NCBI GenBank assembly: GCA_000697355.1
Contig: JNEN01001223.1
Span: 50,887-114,886, forward strand
DNA from: Syncephalastrum monosporum B8922
Taxonomy: Eukaryota > Mucoromycota > Mucoromycetes > Mucorales > Syncephalastraceae
Direction: 5' to 3'
Length of the DNA: 64,000 bases
The notes under the pieces are model-generated. The model saw only the letters and a list, made by a program, of their open reading frames with translations. It had not been told where the DNA came from and made no database searches. The translations under genes and the position numbers were made by a program. Positions 47,640-59,200 of this stretch are shown piece by piece (position 1 is the first letter of the stretch; every line of letters starts with the position of its first letter).

Positions 47640-48962
47640 GGGAAATCAGCAGTGACGCGTCCCGCTCTCCGCTATTTTTGGGAAGCGAATTTTGGGTGCG
47701 GTGGACAGCCGCAGACAAGATCTCTCCCCACTTTCCAGCTAAAACTGGTCTACGACGAGGGCCAAGTGTAGCTTGTGATGACCCGAAGCCGCAGAGGGAG
47801 GGGCTCCTTCACACCCGGAATGTACATCGAAGGTTCGCGACAGGTCATTTCACAGTTCAAATTCAGCAATCCTGCTTGACAATGCTACATGTGGAGACCC
47901 AAGTCGACGCCAGTGAAGCGCAATTTGCATCGGGCCACGTTCACTTTGGGCAAATGATCAATACGGCACTGCTTCAAGTATGAGTAGCTGCGACTAGACA
48001 CCAACGAAGCACTACCAAGCGATTCCTACTGGATCCCAGCCGTGGGCGGATCACGAAGACCTGGGAAGAAACCGCCCTGCTGAAGCAGCAATTGGTAGGG
48101 GAATCACCCTTTTGATTGTATTCGTTTTAACGTATTTTTCCTTGTATTCGGTAGCCGGAAGCGGGGACAGGTTATTATGGCGTCTGGTTCTGACGTGCTT
48201 AACGCATACGCGCCAGCCGTTACAAGCATGGCTGTTCGAGACACCGTACGACACCACGATCAAAGTGCACCAACGTAACGTGTCTTGAGTGGTGCAACAA
48301 CGGCGTCTACAATGGTGTTGGCATCAAGCGACTTCCAGCGACACGTTGATGCAGCCACCGTCATTGAAGATGCTGAGCTCGCTCATCCAGACTCGTGGCA
48401 CAGTTTGGGTGCACACCCTCGCCGTACCAGTACCAGTCACCGTGGGTTGTGAATGACATCAATGTCTCAAAGCACTCTGCCACGTTCCGCCGTCAATCTA
48501 TCAAGGGTGCGACCATGCAGGTCAATTCGAGTGACGCACGGGTGCTCTCATTGAGCCACCCATTTCTTGTTTGCGAACAGCAAGACCGATCGGCCACACA
48601 TCGGCAAGGAAATGAAGGAAATGGTGGATGCGTTTATCCGGACTGGCGTCGAGCATCCCCGTGTTGCAGGGCTTCTGGTCCAAGGTTTTTCCTGCTTTAC
48701 CTATGAAATGACCTTTCAGCCAACGGCACCTATGTCATTGCTGCATCTTGGAAAATTCAACTTATTACGTTCGCCATCTCAAGTCGCCTTACTTTCCAGC
48801 GCCTTTGAGCATCTATGGCTGCTCCGCACCGTCATACTCGATACTGTACGACGAATCAGTATCATGAACCGGACCGAAGGCCACCACGACGACTTTCATA
48901 GGCGCCTTGCTTGGATGAAGAGCACATGTCTGCCACCTGACACGGTCAAAGATGAAAAGTGA
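47640..48962 (+). pseudogene. Decayed gene of unknown family
   Basis: GC content and codon texture here rise above the surrounding DNA, but the frame is repeatedly broken. Coding-like pieces occur at about 47678-47983, 48395-48600 and 48567-48962, in different frames. The last piece (131 codons) is the best: it contains HIGKEMKEMVDAFIRTGVEH and a C-terminal helical part with FNLLRSPSQVALLSSAFEHL. Its upstream neighbour shows PSPYQYQSPWVVNDINVSKH-like sequence. This reads as a former gene of several hundred codons with frameshifts. I do not recognise the family with confidence; it resembles uncharacterised multicopy proteins of Mucoromycota. An alternative is a multi-exon gene whose splice sites I failed to find. 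Confidence 0.45.
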
Positions 48963-49099
48963 ATGTCTGTTTTGTCAGAAAGCGGATTCGTCATGGAGGA
49001 CGCCTTTTTGTAACAAGTTGTAATGTCGTTTTACAAAACCAGACAAAGTACTTTGTGATACCATTACTTCATCGGAAACGGTATACCTGGACGACCAGT

Positions 49100-49262
49100 A
49101 TTTCTTGCGAGTTTATTGCCTTTTCGTATCTCTTTATACCTTTTTCTTTTTTCTTAATCGTTCTCTTCTTTTCCTACCTTATTTTTTGTAAAGATCTATA
49201 TAAAACTTTGCTGGTGCTCTTTTTTTTTTTTTTTGACTCTTCTTTCCCTTTTTTATTTTTTC
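49100..49262 (+). repeat. Dispersed repeat, copy 1
   Basis: T-rich segment containing aaaactttgctggtgctc (49202-49219), which recurs exactly in reverse complement at 62607-62624. Flanking pieces also match in the same order: cttgcgagttta upstream, ctacctta/ctacctttt, and a cttctttg/cttctttc element downstream. Similarity over about 150 nt indicates a shared element. Confidence 0.6.
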
Positions 49263-49618
49263 ATGGCTAATTCTATCCATCTTTTGGCCTGCACCACCTC
49301 CATAATGTAAAAGTTTCCCTTGTGTCTTACTGATGATTCAGATACCACATCTGGGAACTTTTTTCATTTTTCAATAGATAATGTTTGTAACTGAATAAAA
49401 CGGAGCGCTGGTCCACCACCTGAATATGTAAAAGTCACAGAGACATATTGTCGTACAACTCATGCTTGACAACACGACAACTGAATTTTACCATTTCGTA
49501 CAACACGAATTTTATTCCTCGCTGCACGTGACTTGCTTTTACGTCACGCAAACTGGAAGGAATTTGCTCAAATTTATTTTTATTATATAACATATAAAAG
49601 TCAACTTTTCAAGTTGAA

Positions 49619-49690
49619 GGAGCTATGGCACAGTGGTAGCGCATCGGATTGCAGATCCGCAGGTCCCGTGTTCGAATCACGGTAGCTCCT
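49619..49690 (+). tRNA. tRNA-Cys (GCA)
   Basis: Complete 72-nt cloverleaf without intron. Acceptor stem GGAGCTA pairs with TAGCTCC (49683-49689), discriminator T. D-arm contains AGTGGTAG, the anticodon stem CGGAT/ATCCG encloses loop TTGCAGA (anticodon GCA), and the T-loop is TTCGAAT within CCGTG/CACGG. A T-run follows about 35 nt downstream as a possible Pol III terminator. A-box and B-box (GTTCGAATC) are intact. Confidence 0.97.
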
Positions 49691-50007
49691 TCACCTGGTT
49701 CTGTTTTCTCGATCGAACCTATTTACTTTTTTTTTTTTCTCTTCTCCACCCACAGCTGCAGTTTATGCCATTCTTCTGTTCTTTCATCAACATAGTATTC
49801 TTTTTTTTTTTGTGGGGGGCACGTCCCGTCGTATGAAGTCTAGGTGTGGTATATATTATTCTGTGCTGTACAACGCACAGGAGAAAGAGAGCGCTCATCC
49901 ATAGCAGCAGACGAAAGCTATCTTTGGTGTCAAGTATATACTCGTCAACCGTTTTGTAAGGGCTTTCCTCATGAGCTAATGTATGGCGTTCGTAGCTACT
50001 AAGACCG

Positions 50008-50049
<42 letters not shown>

Positions 50050-50908
50050 AGGAAGCACAGGTTCGACTTTATCAACGTCCAAAATGCAATATTGCATCGC
50101 CGTGACAGATTTCGAGGCAGGGAATGGTGCCAGAGATGCTTTCTCACAATACACTTATGATAGCAACAAATTATCTTGCACCAGTGAGTATGGTTGATGC
50201 ACCATCGAACCTTACAATATGACGATAGTCACTGTATTGTTAGTACTGCGTGCGCGCGTATAGCACACATCAAAGCGTACTAGTGATTCACATAAATGCA
50301 GACTAAGGACATCAAGTATTAATTTAGTACCAGCGAAGGTGCATCAAGTTACATCATACCGTATGCTGTAATATTGCGTGTGTATGCACGTATATTTCCC
50401 AAGAAGCCTTCCAGTATGTATACAATAAGCAAAGCAGGTATTATATATTTTAGCTAGACCTCCCGTGCTGGCCAGAAACGCCAACCAGCGAACTCCACGA
50501 AATTGTTCATTCAGGGCGCTTGCACTACATGATGAACTGAGGGAGGCATCTGCATGCAAGTGCATAAAAAAGTGTATGAGATTGACGAGGTTATGTATAA
50601 GAAGAAGACACACCTGAATCACTTATAATAACCTCGTGCACAGATAGCTGGAGATGACCAGAACACAAACGTTACCTCTACAAATACTTAGCAATAAAGA
50701 ACTTTCGGCTAGCGCCCTGATGAGTTTGTTTCGGTATCCGATATCTTGTATAATGCCTACTCTATTGATATGAATGTCTCCAGATGATATATTCAAGCAT
50801 CATGATCACAGGCACGCCCCACATCGACGAAATAAGAGAACAGAAAGAAAAGAAAAAACAAAATGAAAGTACAAAATATAATATCACTGCTCTGTCATCA
50901 CGCACCTA
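49691..50908. other. Intergenic region with long homopolymers
   Basis: T-runs at 49727-49738 and 49801-49810 and a 40-base A-run (50008-50047). The rest has short frames only. It includes the 3' flank of the LIM gene. Confidence 0.5.
50008..50047. repeat. Poly-A tract (40 nt)
   Basis: Uninterrupted run of 40 adenines, the longest homopolymer in the window. It could be a retroposition scar or simple slippage. Confidence 0.9.
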
Positions 50909-52594
50909 CTATCCTCTGGCGCACAGTTTACAAATGAGCTCACCCGGCGTACCTTCTTGCCACATGCCTATTTCGTTACGCAACATCAATTTGTTTGAAA
51001 TGAACGAACAAGTCAGGCTCTGTCTTACCAGGAACACGGGCTGAAAGCAATTTGCTACACCGAGCACACTGGAAATGCTGACCATGATAATCCTTCCCAA
51101 ACGCCGAGACGCCTTTGCCATCAATGGCCTCGCCACAGCCGTGACAGATCTTGACACCTGCACTTTTGAGCGGGTGCTTATAGTGATGTTCGCAGTAAGG
51201 CTTGTCGTTTCGTACAAAGAACGTCGTGGATGTGAATGCTTTTCCACAGTCCTACGTCCAGCGGAATACAGTAAGTACACCCCAATGAAGAAACTTTTGT
51301 CATTACTCACAGCACAAACAAAGCAGCTCTTGTGCCAGTCACCTCCGAGAGCGTTGAGAAACTCGCCCGAAATCAACTCGCCACAACCCATGCACGTGTG
51401 TCCAAACTTGGCCATGTAGTCTTTCTCACAGTAAGGGTGGCCATCATGCACCATGAATGCGCTCGTCTCATCAAAAGGCTTGCTGCACCCACGGCAAAAA
51501 AAGTGGCCGACATGATAGTGTTTCCCCAACGCGCTAATAGATTTCTATAGACCGACGTTATTTCTTCCTTGACTGTCACCTGCCTTTCCGTCTTTTTTTT
51601 TTTTTTTGAATCTTTTTTTTTTCTTCCAGACCTACCTCCTCAATAGGTGTACCACAATAATCACATCTTGTGCTAAAGAGCTCGTGGTAATCGAGTGCAC
51701 AGTAAGGTTGGCCGTCCTTGGAGTAAAAGGCAACGTGCTCGAGATCCTGGCCACAGTGTCTGCATTTGAAACAGTCGACATGCCACTGGTTATGGTCGAC
51801 CCGTATCACGCGTCCACTGATCGGCTGCTCACATCCCGCACATCGGACGCCTGTGTATAGTGGATTGGCCACACGCACGCGCTCTGCTCCGGCTGCGTGC
51901 GTTGCGGGGGCAGGAGCAGGTGGTACAGCGGGTGGTGCAGTCGGTGTAGACGCTACAGCGGAAGTGGGCGCAGATGGGGCAGCGGGAGCAGGACGAGGAG
52001 GGACAGGAGCAGTAGGTGATACGGGTGTCGCGGATACACTAGGTGTGGTAGTGGTAGTGGTAGTGGTGGTAGTGGTGGTAGCAGGAGAGGTTGCAGTAAC
52101 CATAGGCTTCGCGACATGGGACTGGCGTTTCCGAGGCGCCAAGGACGCCTCAAACGCATCCATCTTTGCTGGTGCGACGGGTCTCCCCGCTCCACCGGTA
52201 CCTGGGCTCGGCAAGCTCGGCTCGGTTGTTGCGGCTGCCTCGGCTACGACGGACCCTGTAGCAGTTTGAAGCCGGCGGATATTATCCTGTAGCGGGTTTG
52301 CGCTGCTGTTTCCTAGATTCAGTCGCTGTTGCATGGGCGAGACAAGGTCGTCACGGGGATCTCTCTCGCGGACAGAGGAAGGTGGGGATGACGGTGATGG
52401 TTTGACGGGTGCACTTCGCCACATGGCAGGCTTGGCAGGCGGACGTGGTCCACGCAGACTCGAAGTGGTGGCGGCAGTGTTGTTTAGGTTGGGTCGAGGC
52501 ATCTTTTGAAGGTATTTGTCTTGTCTGCATTAGTAATGAGGTGGCTCATGTTCAATGTATGCTGCTTACCAAAGTCATCTTGGGACGACGCCAT
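50909..52594 (-). CDS. Four-LIM-domain protein, paxillin-like
   Basis: Cytoskeletal adaptor of the paxillin/Pxl1 type. Five exons: 52594-52570, 52519-51636, 51544-51311, 51251-51029, 50952-50909; 469 residues. The 25-nt first exon gives MASSQDDF, joined to DKYLQKMPRPN; if that exon is not used, the start is M at 52502 (455 residues). Residues about 15-230 are disordered (Pro/Ala/Ser-rich, a run of 12 Thr). Four LIM zinc modules follow: CAGCEQPISG...CFKCRHC...YC; CDYCGTPIEE...FFCRGC...YC; CMGCGELISG...CFVCADC...YC; CHGCGEAIDG...CARC...CKLC. The last exon supplies TPGELICKLCARG, completing LIM4. The LIM2-LIM3 junctions fall exactly on introns. In yeasts such proteins link Cdc42/Rho signalling to actin at polarity and septation sites; the same role here is inferred. 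Confidence 0.9.
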
Positions 52595-52801
52595 ATTTAC
52601 TGTCCTCAAAAAGACAAAGGGAAACAGAACACGAAAGATCACCGCGGATCATGCCTCGCTTTTGGAATCTCCGCACTAGTGCATGAAATATGTACATACG
52701 CATCAGCATTTACTGCTTTACTAATAGTCATTACTTTTGTTTATTCTCCTTTACTGTATATACTGGCGCGTATGAGCCATTAAACATCATTTTCAGCCTA
52801 A

Positions 52802-54757
52802 TTACATAAGGGTACACGTCGGAAACGGGGGCTCGTGCCGGTGGGGTGCGGGCGACAAAGGTGTTTTCCAAGCACATGGAAACGCAGCCTTCATGGCATG
52901 CCAAGCCTCACTCGTCATGGGTATATCAAGCTCCAGCAGAAGATCCTCCATTCTGTCAACCATACCTGAGCAGAGTGCCGTGTCCGCGAACCTCCTTGCC
53001 TTTTCTTCTGTCAATGTGCAGTCGGGGTGCAGCTCGGACAGTTTCATTCTCTGCTGATCCATCCGGACGTCCGAGACGTGGAGTCGTCGCAGCGTGGTCA
53101 TCTGCGCCAGCAACAAAAGTGCAGTGCTGTCCCAGACGACGTCAGCTAACGCGCCTTGAACGACTAGCGACTGTATTGCACAGACCGATCCCTGAGCCAC
53201 AGCAGCTCTTAAAAAGGCCAACCAAGGTGGCAGGGACACCAGTGCTTCGAGCTCGACGTGTTGCAAAAATGGCAGCTCGACCGCGGCAGTGAGCGCTTGT
53301 GTCAGGTCGTGCTCGCCCTGGATCTCCATCGCGTCGAATGCAAGGTGTAAATGCGAAAGCACAGGACAGGTCCTTAGAAAAGTGGGCAAAGGTTGAAAGG
53401 CGGCAGGCACGTAGCAGTTGTGTGCTATGGTCAGGGTATGTAGCTGGGTCAGACAGGTGGGTGGCATCCAAGCAGCGCTTGGCTGGTCATGCACGCTCTC
53501 CTCATCCATGTCCTCGTTGCGCACATAGCTCAGCCGATATTCCAGCAGCTCTAGCGAGTCCTGGTGGTCATGTATAAATACCTGCAGTTCGGCTTGACTA
53601 ATGTCACACAGACCCAAAAGAGCGAGACGCTTCAGGCCTGGTGAGGTCTCTGCTAAGGTGCATGCTGAAGGCTGATAGCCAAGCTCGGGACGCAGGCGGT
53701 CAATGTATCGGTTGCACAGGATGATGGCTTCCAGACGCGGACACCAGCGCTGCAGATTGCTCATGAGGAAGCCGACGCCATGGGCATCTGGAAAGTAGTA
53801 GCCGTACCGTATGTGTCGAAACAGAAAATAAACCAGGCGGGGGCAAAACTGCAAAAGGCCACCGTCATCCAAGATCTCGAGACCGCCAGTCCATTCTAAC
53901 CGCTGCAGACGCGTCTTTTGGAGGCTGCCGAGACTGGACCATTCCCAGGTGGAGATTCCATACCGATTATCTTCCATCATATCGGTCGATCTGTCGTGGC
54001 AGTCGTAGATCAACGTCTCGAGGCTCGGAAAGCAGGTTAGGATCAAGCGAAGGGCGTTGCTCATCTGCAGGTTGGAATAAATGCGGAGGTCTGTCATGTG
54101 CTTGCCGAGGCGCAGGATACAGGGTGCGAGGTCTTGCAACAAGCTCGGTCGCTCCAGCATGATGAACACCTTGGGCATGTAGTTGTCATGGAGTTCTGTG
54201 ACCATAACATCCTATTCCTCAGTTAAAGCGTAACCTGCTTCTCGGTTCCGGGGCTTACCTAACCTATGAACGCGATCACATCCGGTTTGAAAGAGGACCT
54301 GGATCGTACTCCAGAGCGGGGCATCGGTCTTGAGTGTGAGGTGCCTGAGATCAGGTCCGAGGAATCGCGTATTGTTCTTCAAAATGTGTTCCGGCTCAAA
54401 CCATGCGCGGTGGATTCTGAGGCTCAGGCTGTCCCAGACAGACAGGGATAGCAGTCTGTCGTGCCATGGCTTGGAGAGACGTAAGCATTCGATGCGGCTT
54501 TCAGGCGTAAAATAGAAAATACGCATGATTATCTCGGCAGGTAATGCAAACAAGGGGTCAGTCGTCCTTGCCTTGCTCTTTGGAAGCGAAATGGGTGTGG
54601 ACCCGTTGGTTTTGGATGAGCACGATGGCAAGACGCCGGAAAGGAAAGCTTCCTTCATGGCATCGAGTGCACTCTGAATGTGCCTTGCCACCAATTCAAG
54701 ACCCTGCTTTTCACTGGCCTCGGCGAGCGCTTGGCATAATAGATGGTGGAGAGTCAT
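52802..54757 (-). CDS. F-box/LRR-type protein, uncertain exon junction
   Basis: Two frames that clearly belong together: 54757-about 54275 and about 54208-52802, roughly 630 residues. The first contains an F-box: DPLFALPAEIIMRIFYFTPESRIECLRLSKPWHDRLL (split here as DPLFALPAEIIMRIFYF plus the helix after it), which would bind Skp1 of an SCF ubiquitin ligase. The second consists of degenerate leucine-rich repeats (LKRLALLGLCDISQAELQVF, LTQLHTLTIAHNCYVPAA) that would recruit a substrate. Between them a good intron (TTAG/GTAAGC to GAATAG) joins in the wrong phase. Only a weak GTTCAT donor (54267) restores the frame. It is thus either an unusual splice, a sequence error or a recently broken gene. 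Large F-box/LRR families are common in these fungi. Confidence 0.7.
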
Positions 54758-55445
54758 TATGAACGAGAGAGCTATGAAATAGAGATATCACAATGAATGA
54801 CAGACAGAAAAAAAAAATTCATTTATTATTTCGCTGGTTTGGCTTCTGATTAGGTTGCCTGCCCTGAATCCTGTGTCGCCCATAATGTACATGTACAGTA
54901 TGTACTGCACCAATGACCTCGTAAATGCGTCCACTCCCTTGCCCAACCAGCAGCCAGTTCAAGTTTCCTCCTCTTTCTGCTGCTGGGCATGATACGGCTC
55001 GCCTGTACAAGGTCTGCCACTTCTTCAGCATGTGACAGATACTAAAGAAATCCTCGAAATATTTAATCAATGGCCAAGTGGTCGCCTCTACCGCAATATT
55101 GTCTAGAGCTATTTGGCAAAGTATAACCGAGACAAGTATACTGCGGTAAACTACTACTGTCAATAAGGAGTAGAGCCTATAGTTTGAGCAATTAATCCTG
55201 GCGTCGTTGGTCACAGATTCATGACCTCGAAGCACACATGATAGAACTCAACATAAAAAACACTTTTGCGGAAGCACACTCGTGCTATGCCTGCATCTCT
55301 GTACTACATACTACACTATTCAACGTATAAATAGGACGCCTGTCTCACGAGAAATAAAGGTCAATCTCAAGGTACTTTTCTGCTCACCCACCTACAACTA
55401 AAAGCATACATCTAAAAAATAAAAAAAAAAAAACAAAGTTGTCGT
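54758..55445. other. Intergenic region upstream of the rRNA fragment
   Basis: AT-rich, no gene. A TATAAATA box is at 55327-55334, and an A-rich tract (55419-55433) ends directly before the rRNA-like sequence. Confidence 0.45.
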
Positions 55446-55815
55446 AACAGCAATTGAAGTTAGTACGAGAGGAACCCTTCATTCAGATAATTGGTTCATG
55501 CGGCTGGTTGAAAGGCCAATGCCGCGAAGCTACCATCTGCTGGATAACAGCTGAACGCCTCTAAGTTGGAATCCATGCTGGTTGATGCGACAAGTTAGCC
55601 TTCTTTCTGAGATATAAAGTAACAATAAGGATGTTTCGGCATACCTGAAAACTACAATTTCAGGCGGTTGCCTCCCTTCATGGAAGAATGGGAGGAGGCG
55701 CCGTCTTTTGGATACAATGAATCCTGTGAAGACAGTATTGTCACATTTCTAACAAGCCATGCGGCAGTGATTTACTGTCTGTGTCATGTGTAATTGGATT
55801 TGCAGATAGCGCAGC
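55446..55815 (+). rRNA. 28S rRNA 3' fragment (isolated)
   Basis: From about 55448 the sequence follows the large-subunit rRNA end: caattgaagttagtacgaga ggaac is the sarcin-ricin loop region (core AGTACGAGAGGAAC at 55462-55475), then ATTCAGATAATTGG, CGGCTGGTTGAAAGGCCAATGCCGCG (in two parts), CGAAGCTACCATCTGCTGG and CTGAACGCCTCTAAG. Beyond 55600 it diverges from the yeast sequence I remember but still folds well (CCTGAAA/TTTCAGG and GCCTCC/GGAGGC hairpins), so it probably continues to the LSU 3' end near 55815. No 18S, 5.8S or the other 90% of 28S is nearby. It is therefore an isolated partial copy. The right limit is approximate. Confidence 0.8.
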
Positions 55816-55895
55816 TTTTTTTCGTTGATAGCTAGATAGACGATGTCTCAAAATGCGACATTTGCTTTTTTTATTCAACGACATTTGAGCTTTCT

Positions 55896-56109
55896 TTACA
55901 AATACGACACTGTTATTTTATTCTGCATCAGCTCCGGAAGCTCTGTAAAGAAAGGAAAGCTTGTTTAGAAAATTAATATTTATTATGAAATTTATCTTCT
56001 CCATGACACCTAGTTCACCGATCATTCGACTTGCGGACGTGTTGAGCTCGGGCTGTCGTTCCAATTCCAAAAGCGACGTTGTGTAAGGGCCCCAGCGATG
56101 AATGATCAT
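55896..56109 (-). CDS. Possible small two-exon gene or gene fragment, unknown
   Basis: Exons 56109-56010 and 55942-55896, separated by a GTGTCA...TTACAG intron of 67 nt, give 48 residues. The product begins MIIHRWGPYTTSLLELERQ and after the junction reads ELELPELMQNKITVSYL. The sequence composition is protein-like, but there is no recognised family and no expression signal. It may be a remnant of a longer gene. Low confidence. Confidence 0.25.
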
Positions 56110-56287
56110 TTATTCTGTTTGAGATTAAGGTGAAAGGAGAAGATGAAGAAAAAAATGGAAGAGGGTGGATAAAGAATATGGCTGGATATAAGATGGAAAT
56201 ACAAAAGAAAAGAAAACGAAATAGAGAAAAGGGAAAAGGGAACAGGAAAGGAAGAAAAAGAAGAGATAAAATCTGCTTGCATCCTCC

Positions 56288-59200
56288 TCAATTGATGCGT
56301 CGTCGGCGTCTCACAGGCGGCTGGTCAGGCTCTGGTTGGTTTCCAGGCGCCCGTCCCGGAATATAGGTAATGTGATAACGGCTATAGTGCACCATGATAC
56401 GGGTTTGTGGATGGATCGTACTGGTTCTTCTGCTCTTGGTGATTTGGATGCTTGTGATGGTGTTTTGAATGCGCGTTAGGAGCTTCCTAAATTAATTTTG
56501 GATTATCAGTTTTTTGCTCCACTTGATGATTGAGTTGTATTTACCCGCGATTCTCGTTGCGAATATTTCGCAGCCAAACCTTGCGCTCGTACTGATTTTG
56601 GCTTTGACGTACGACATCTTCAACGCAAGTCCAAAAGTTGAGGGCTTGGCCGCGCCCGGTGTCCTCACTCGTGAACTCGTACTCGTGATTGACGACAGGA
56701 CAGAATGTCCGCAGGAAGCCGTCCATCACATTTTGCCAGTCAAATTGTGGATTGATCCATTCTTCCCGGACAAAGTCGCGCAGAGGCAACCCGCACGCCT
56801 CGAGGGTGCGTACGAAGCACGGAAAGTAGATCTCCCGGCTCTGGAATAGCAGGTACCAGTCCTCGATGTACACCCTTCCGTCTTGCGGGTCCTCGTCGGG
56901 CTCTTGGGGCTCGGGGCGCGCTTGTTGCTGGTCATCCAGCCTGAGGACGGCGTTGACAGGGCGGCCAATGATGACATCCAGCTCGTCTGCGTTCGCCAAG
57001 GCGGCTTCTTGTGCCGCGCGCGCGGCCTCCTGCTCCGCAGGCGTCAGGGGATCAGGAAAGACAATCTCGCCTTCGGCATTCTGGGATTTGAGGACCTAGA
57101 TAACGTTCGTACGGCATAACGCGAACTGTGAGTGATAGCAATTCGAGGTGGGATGCTTGCATGAAAAGAGCTCACCAAAGCGTACGGGCAAACGTCTTCG
57201 TCCAAATCCAGAATTTTTGGGCCGACGTAACCGCGGCCAACGTAAATGCCGTCGCGCTCGGCTCGGAAAAGCTCTTGCGCAGGGTCGACGAGTACAGTAA
57301 AGTGGATTCTTCCACCTGCATCGCAGTTTACCGTCTGGAGCCTGAAAATGTCAATTGCACGGCGTCTGAGCCTGGATTGGTTACCAAGCCGTGAACGGGC
57401 ACGCAAGACCTCTGCCGGCGCAGGTCGTATTCTGCTGCGTAAATCGCGCATGTACTCTGAAAAGGCGGCCGACACCACCTCTGGAATACTCATCCATTGG
57501 TCGTCGGTAAAGCCTTCCGGTCTGGGAACCCGAGTACGAACGATTCTTGTCACGCTAGGTGATAAGCCGGGTATAGGTTCCACGCGCTCCGCAGCGATAC
57601 GCTCCAGGAGGGAGCCCAAGATTCTCCGGCCCGTCGGAAGTCCATCGAACCAGACATCCCATGCATTGTTCCACGTGCGCTCGCGGAAGCTGCGCAAGCG
57701 GCGTAGCTCTGGATAGCGAGCCCTCTCGAGAAGGAGCCGCTGCTGCATGCGCGTGACTGAGTTGGGTGCGCCTCGCGTCACGTCGTACCGTTCATGCTTC
57801 CGCCGCATAACATCGGCAGCGTACTGTCCAGGTCTGTAGGCCGCTTCTGCGACGGGAGTCCCGTTCAGCTCGGCACGCAAAAGTGCGCCGCGGACACGCT
57901 CTATATACATTTGAAGGTTGATTTGCAATGGTCAATCCTACTTGTATATATCGAGGGAGATTCCACGTACCTCTCATGGTGGTCCGCGTCAGAGCAATGG
58001 CCGCAGCCTTGGCTCGCTGGAACCGCGCTTCTAACTCGCCTTCGGCAAGCCGTTCCCCGTAGCGGAAAAGTATTTCCTCGCAGAACGCGTGTGTACCAGG
58101 CGGCGATACCGCTGGATCGCTGCGTTCCAGTGTACGTAGGACCTCCTCCACCAACAGGATGGTCTTGCACCAAGTAAGATGCATGAACTGTAAGATGGCT
58201 GGATCGGCTGCGCCATAGCTCACAAAGCCTGGATGGAGGTGAGGCATGGGGATGGCATACTTGGGCTCCTCAGGGATTGGCCTCTCCAACGTTGGGACAA
58301 ACTGGTAATCGTAATCAATTACCTGGGCGACGCCAACTTGATCTTGATACTCGTCGTGGCCTAGGGAGTATCTAGAATCGTTTTTGTTTTTTTTTTTGAA
58401 TTAGTACAAGTGCTAAAAGTGAAATATGACATACCCGTCTTTGAAATACGAATACGCCGTAGCGGCTGGATCCCTGCCTAATGTTACAACCACCACCGAG
58501 CGAAGAATTCCAATTACTTGTGCAGAGGTCTGCACAAGAACAGGTGGAATCTGGTCCCGACGTGTCGTTCCAGGAGGACAGGGCCACAGGTCGTGAAAAG
58601 GGGGTTCAACAAAGTTGTTGGTCACTCGGTCGGGAAAGCAATGCCCGACAAGCTCCTTTGTCAACTCGCCACTGCGCGAGCCAGCGAAATAAGGTTTCAA
58701 TGTGCTAAAATCAGAGAGCGTGATGTCTTTGGCAAAGATCATCAGCGGCGCACAGTTCAGGACTTCTCCGCCTGTCCGGGTTTCCACGTACGCAGTTCGG
58801 GAAATTGCTTGGTCCTTGTACATATCAATGTGGCCGTCTGTTATTCTGCCCAAGATGGTTTGAGCGACAGGTTCTTGCTGGTAATTGAGACGATAAATGT
58901 TGCGGACTATTTCGCGGTTGACTTGCACCAGATAGGGCACGTCTTGGTCGTCGTCTGCAGCGTCATTGGCTTCATTGAATAAGTATCGATAGGCAAGCTG
59001 ATTCTCGCCATACTCGCGCAACGCGTCCATGTCGTCAGGTTGGGGTTCATATGCTCGAAAGTAGCCACCGGGCTGAGAGTTCAGCAGAACAGCGCGGCCT
59101 AGAAAGTGGATGAGGAATTGCTCCCTGCCGTCGGCTTGGTAGCGGAGGTCAACATCCCCCAATTGGCCTTGCATCGAAAAGCGTGGCACCAGGAAGACCC

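Noticed and set aside
57176..57300. IYVGRGYVG in the unknown protein as a GIY-YIG nuclease motif
   Set aside because: The spacing between the two halves and the required downstream Arg and Glu are absent; only a chance resemblance.
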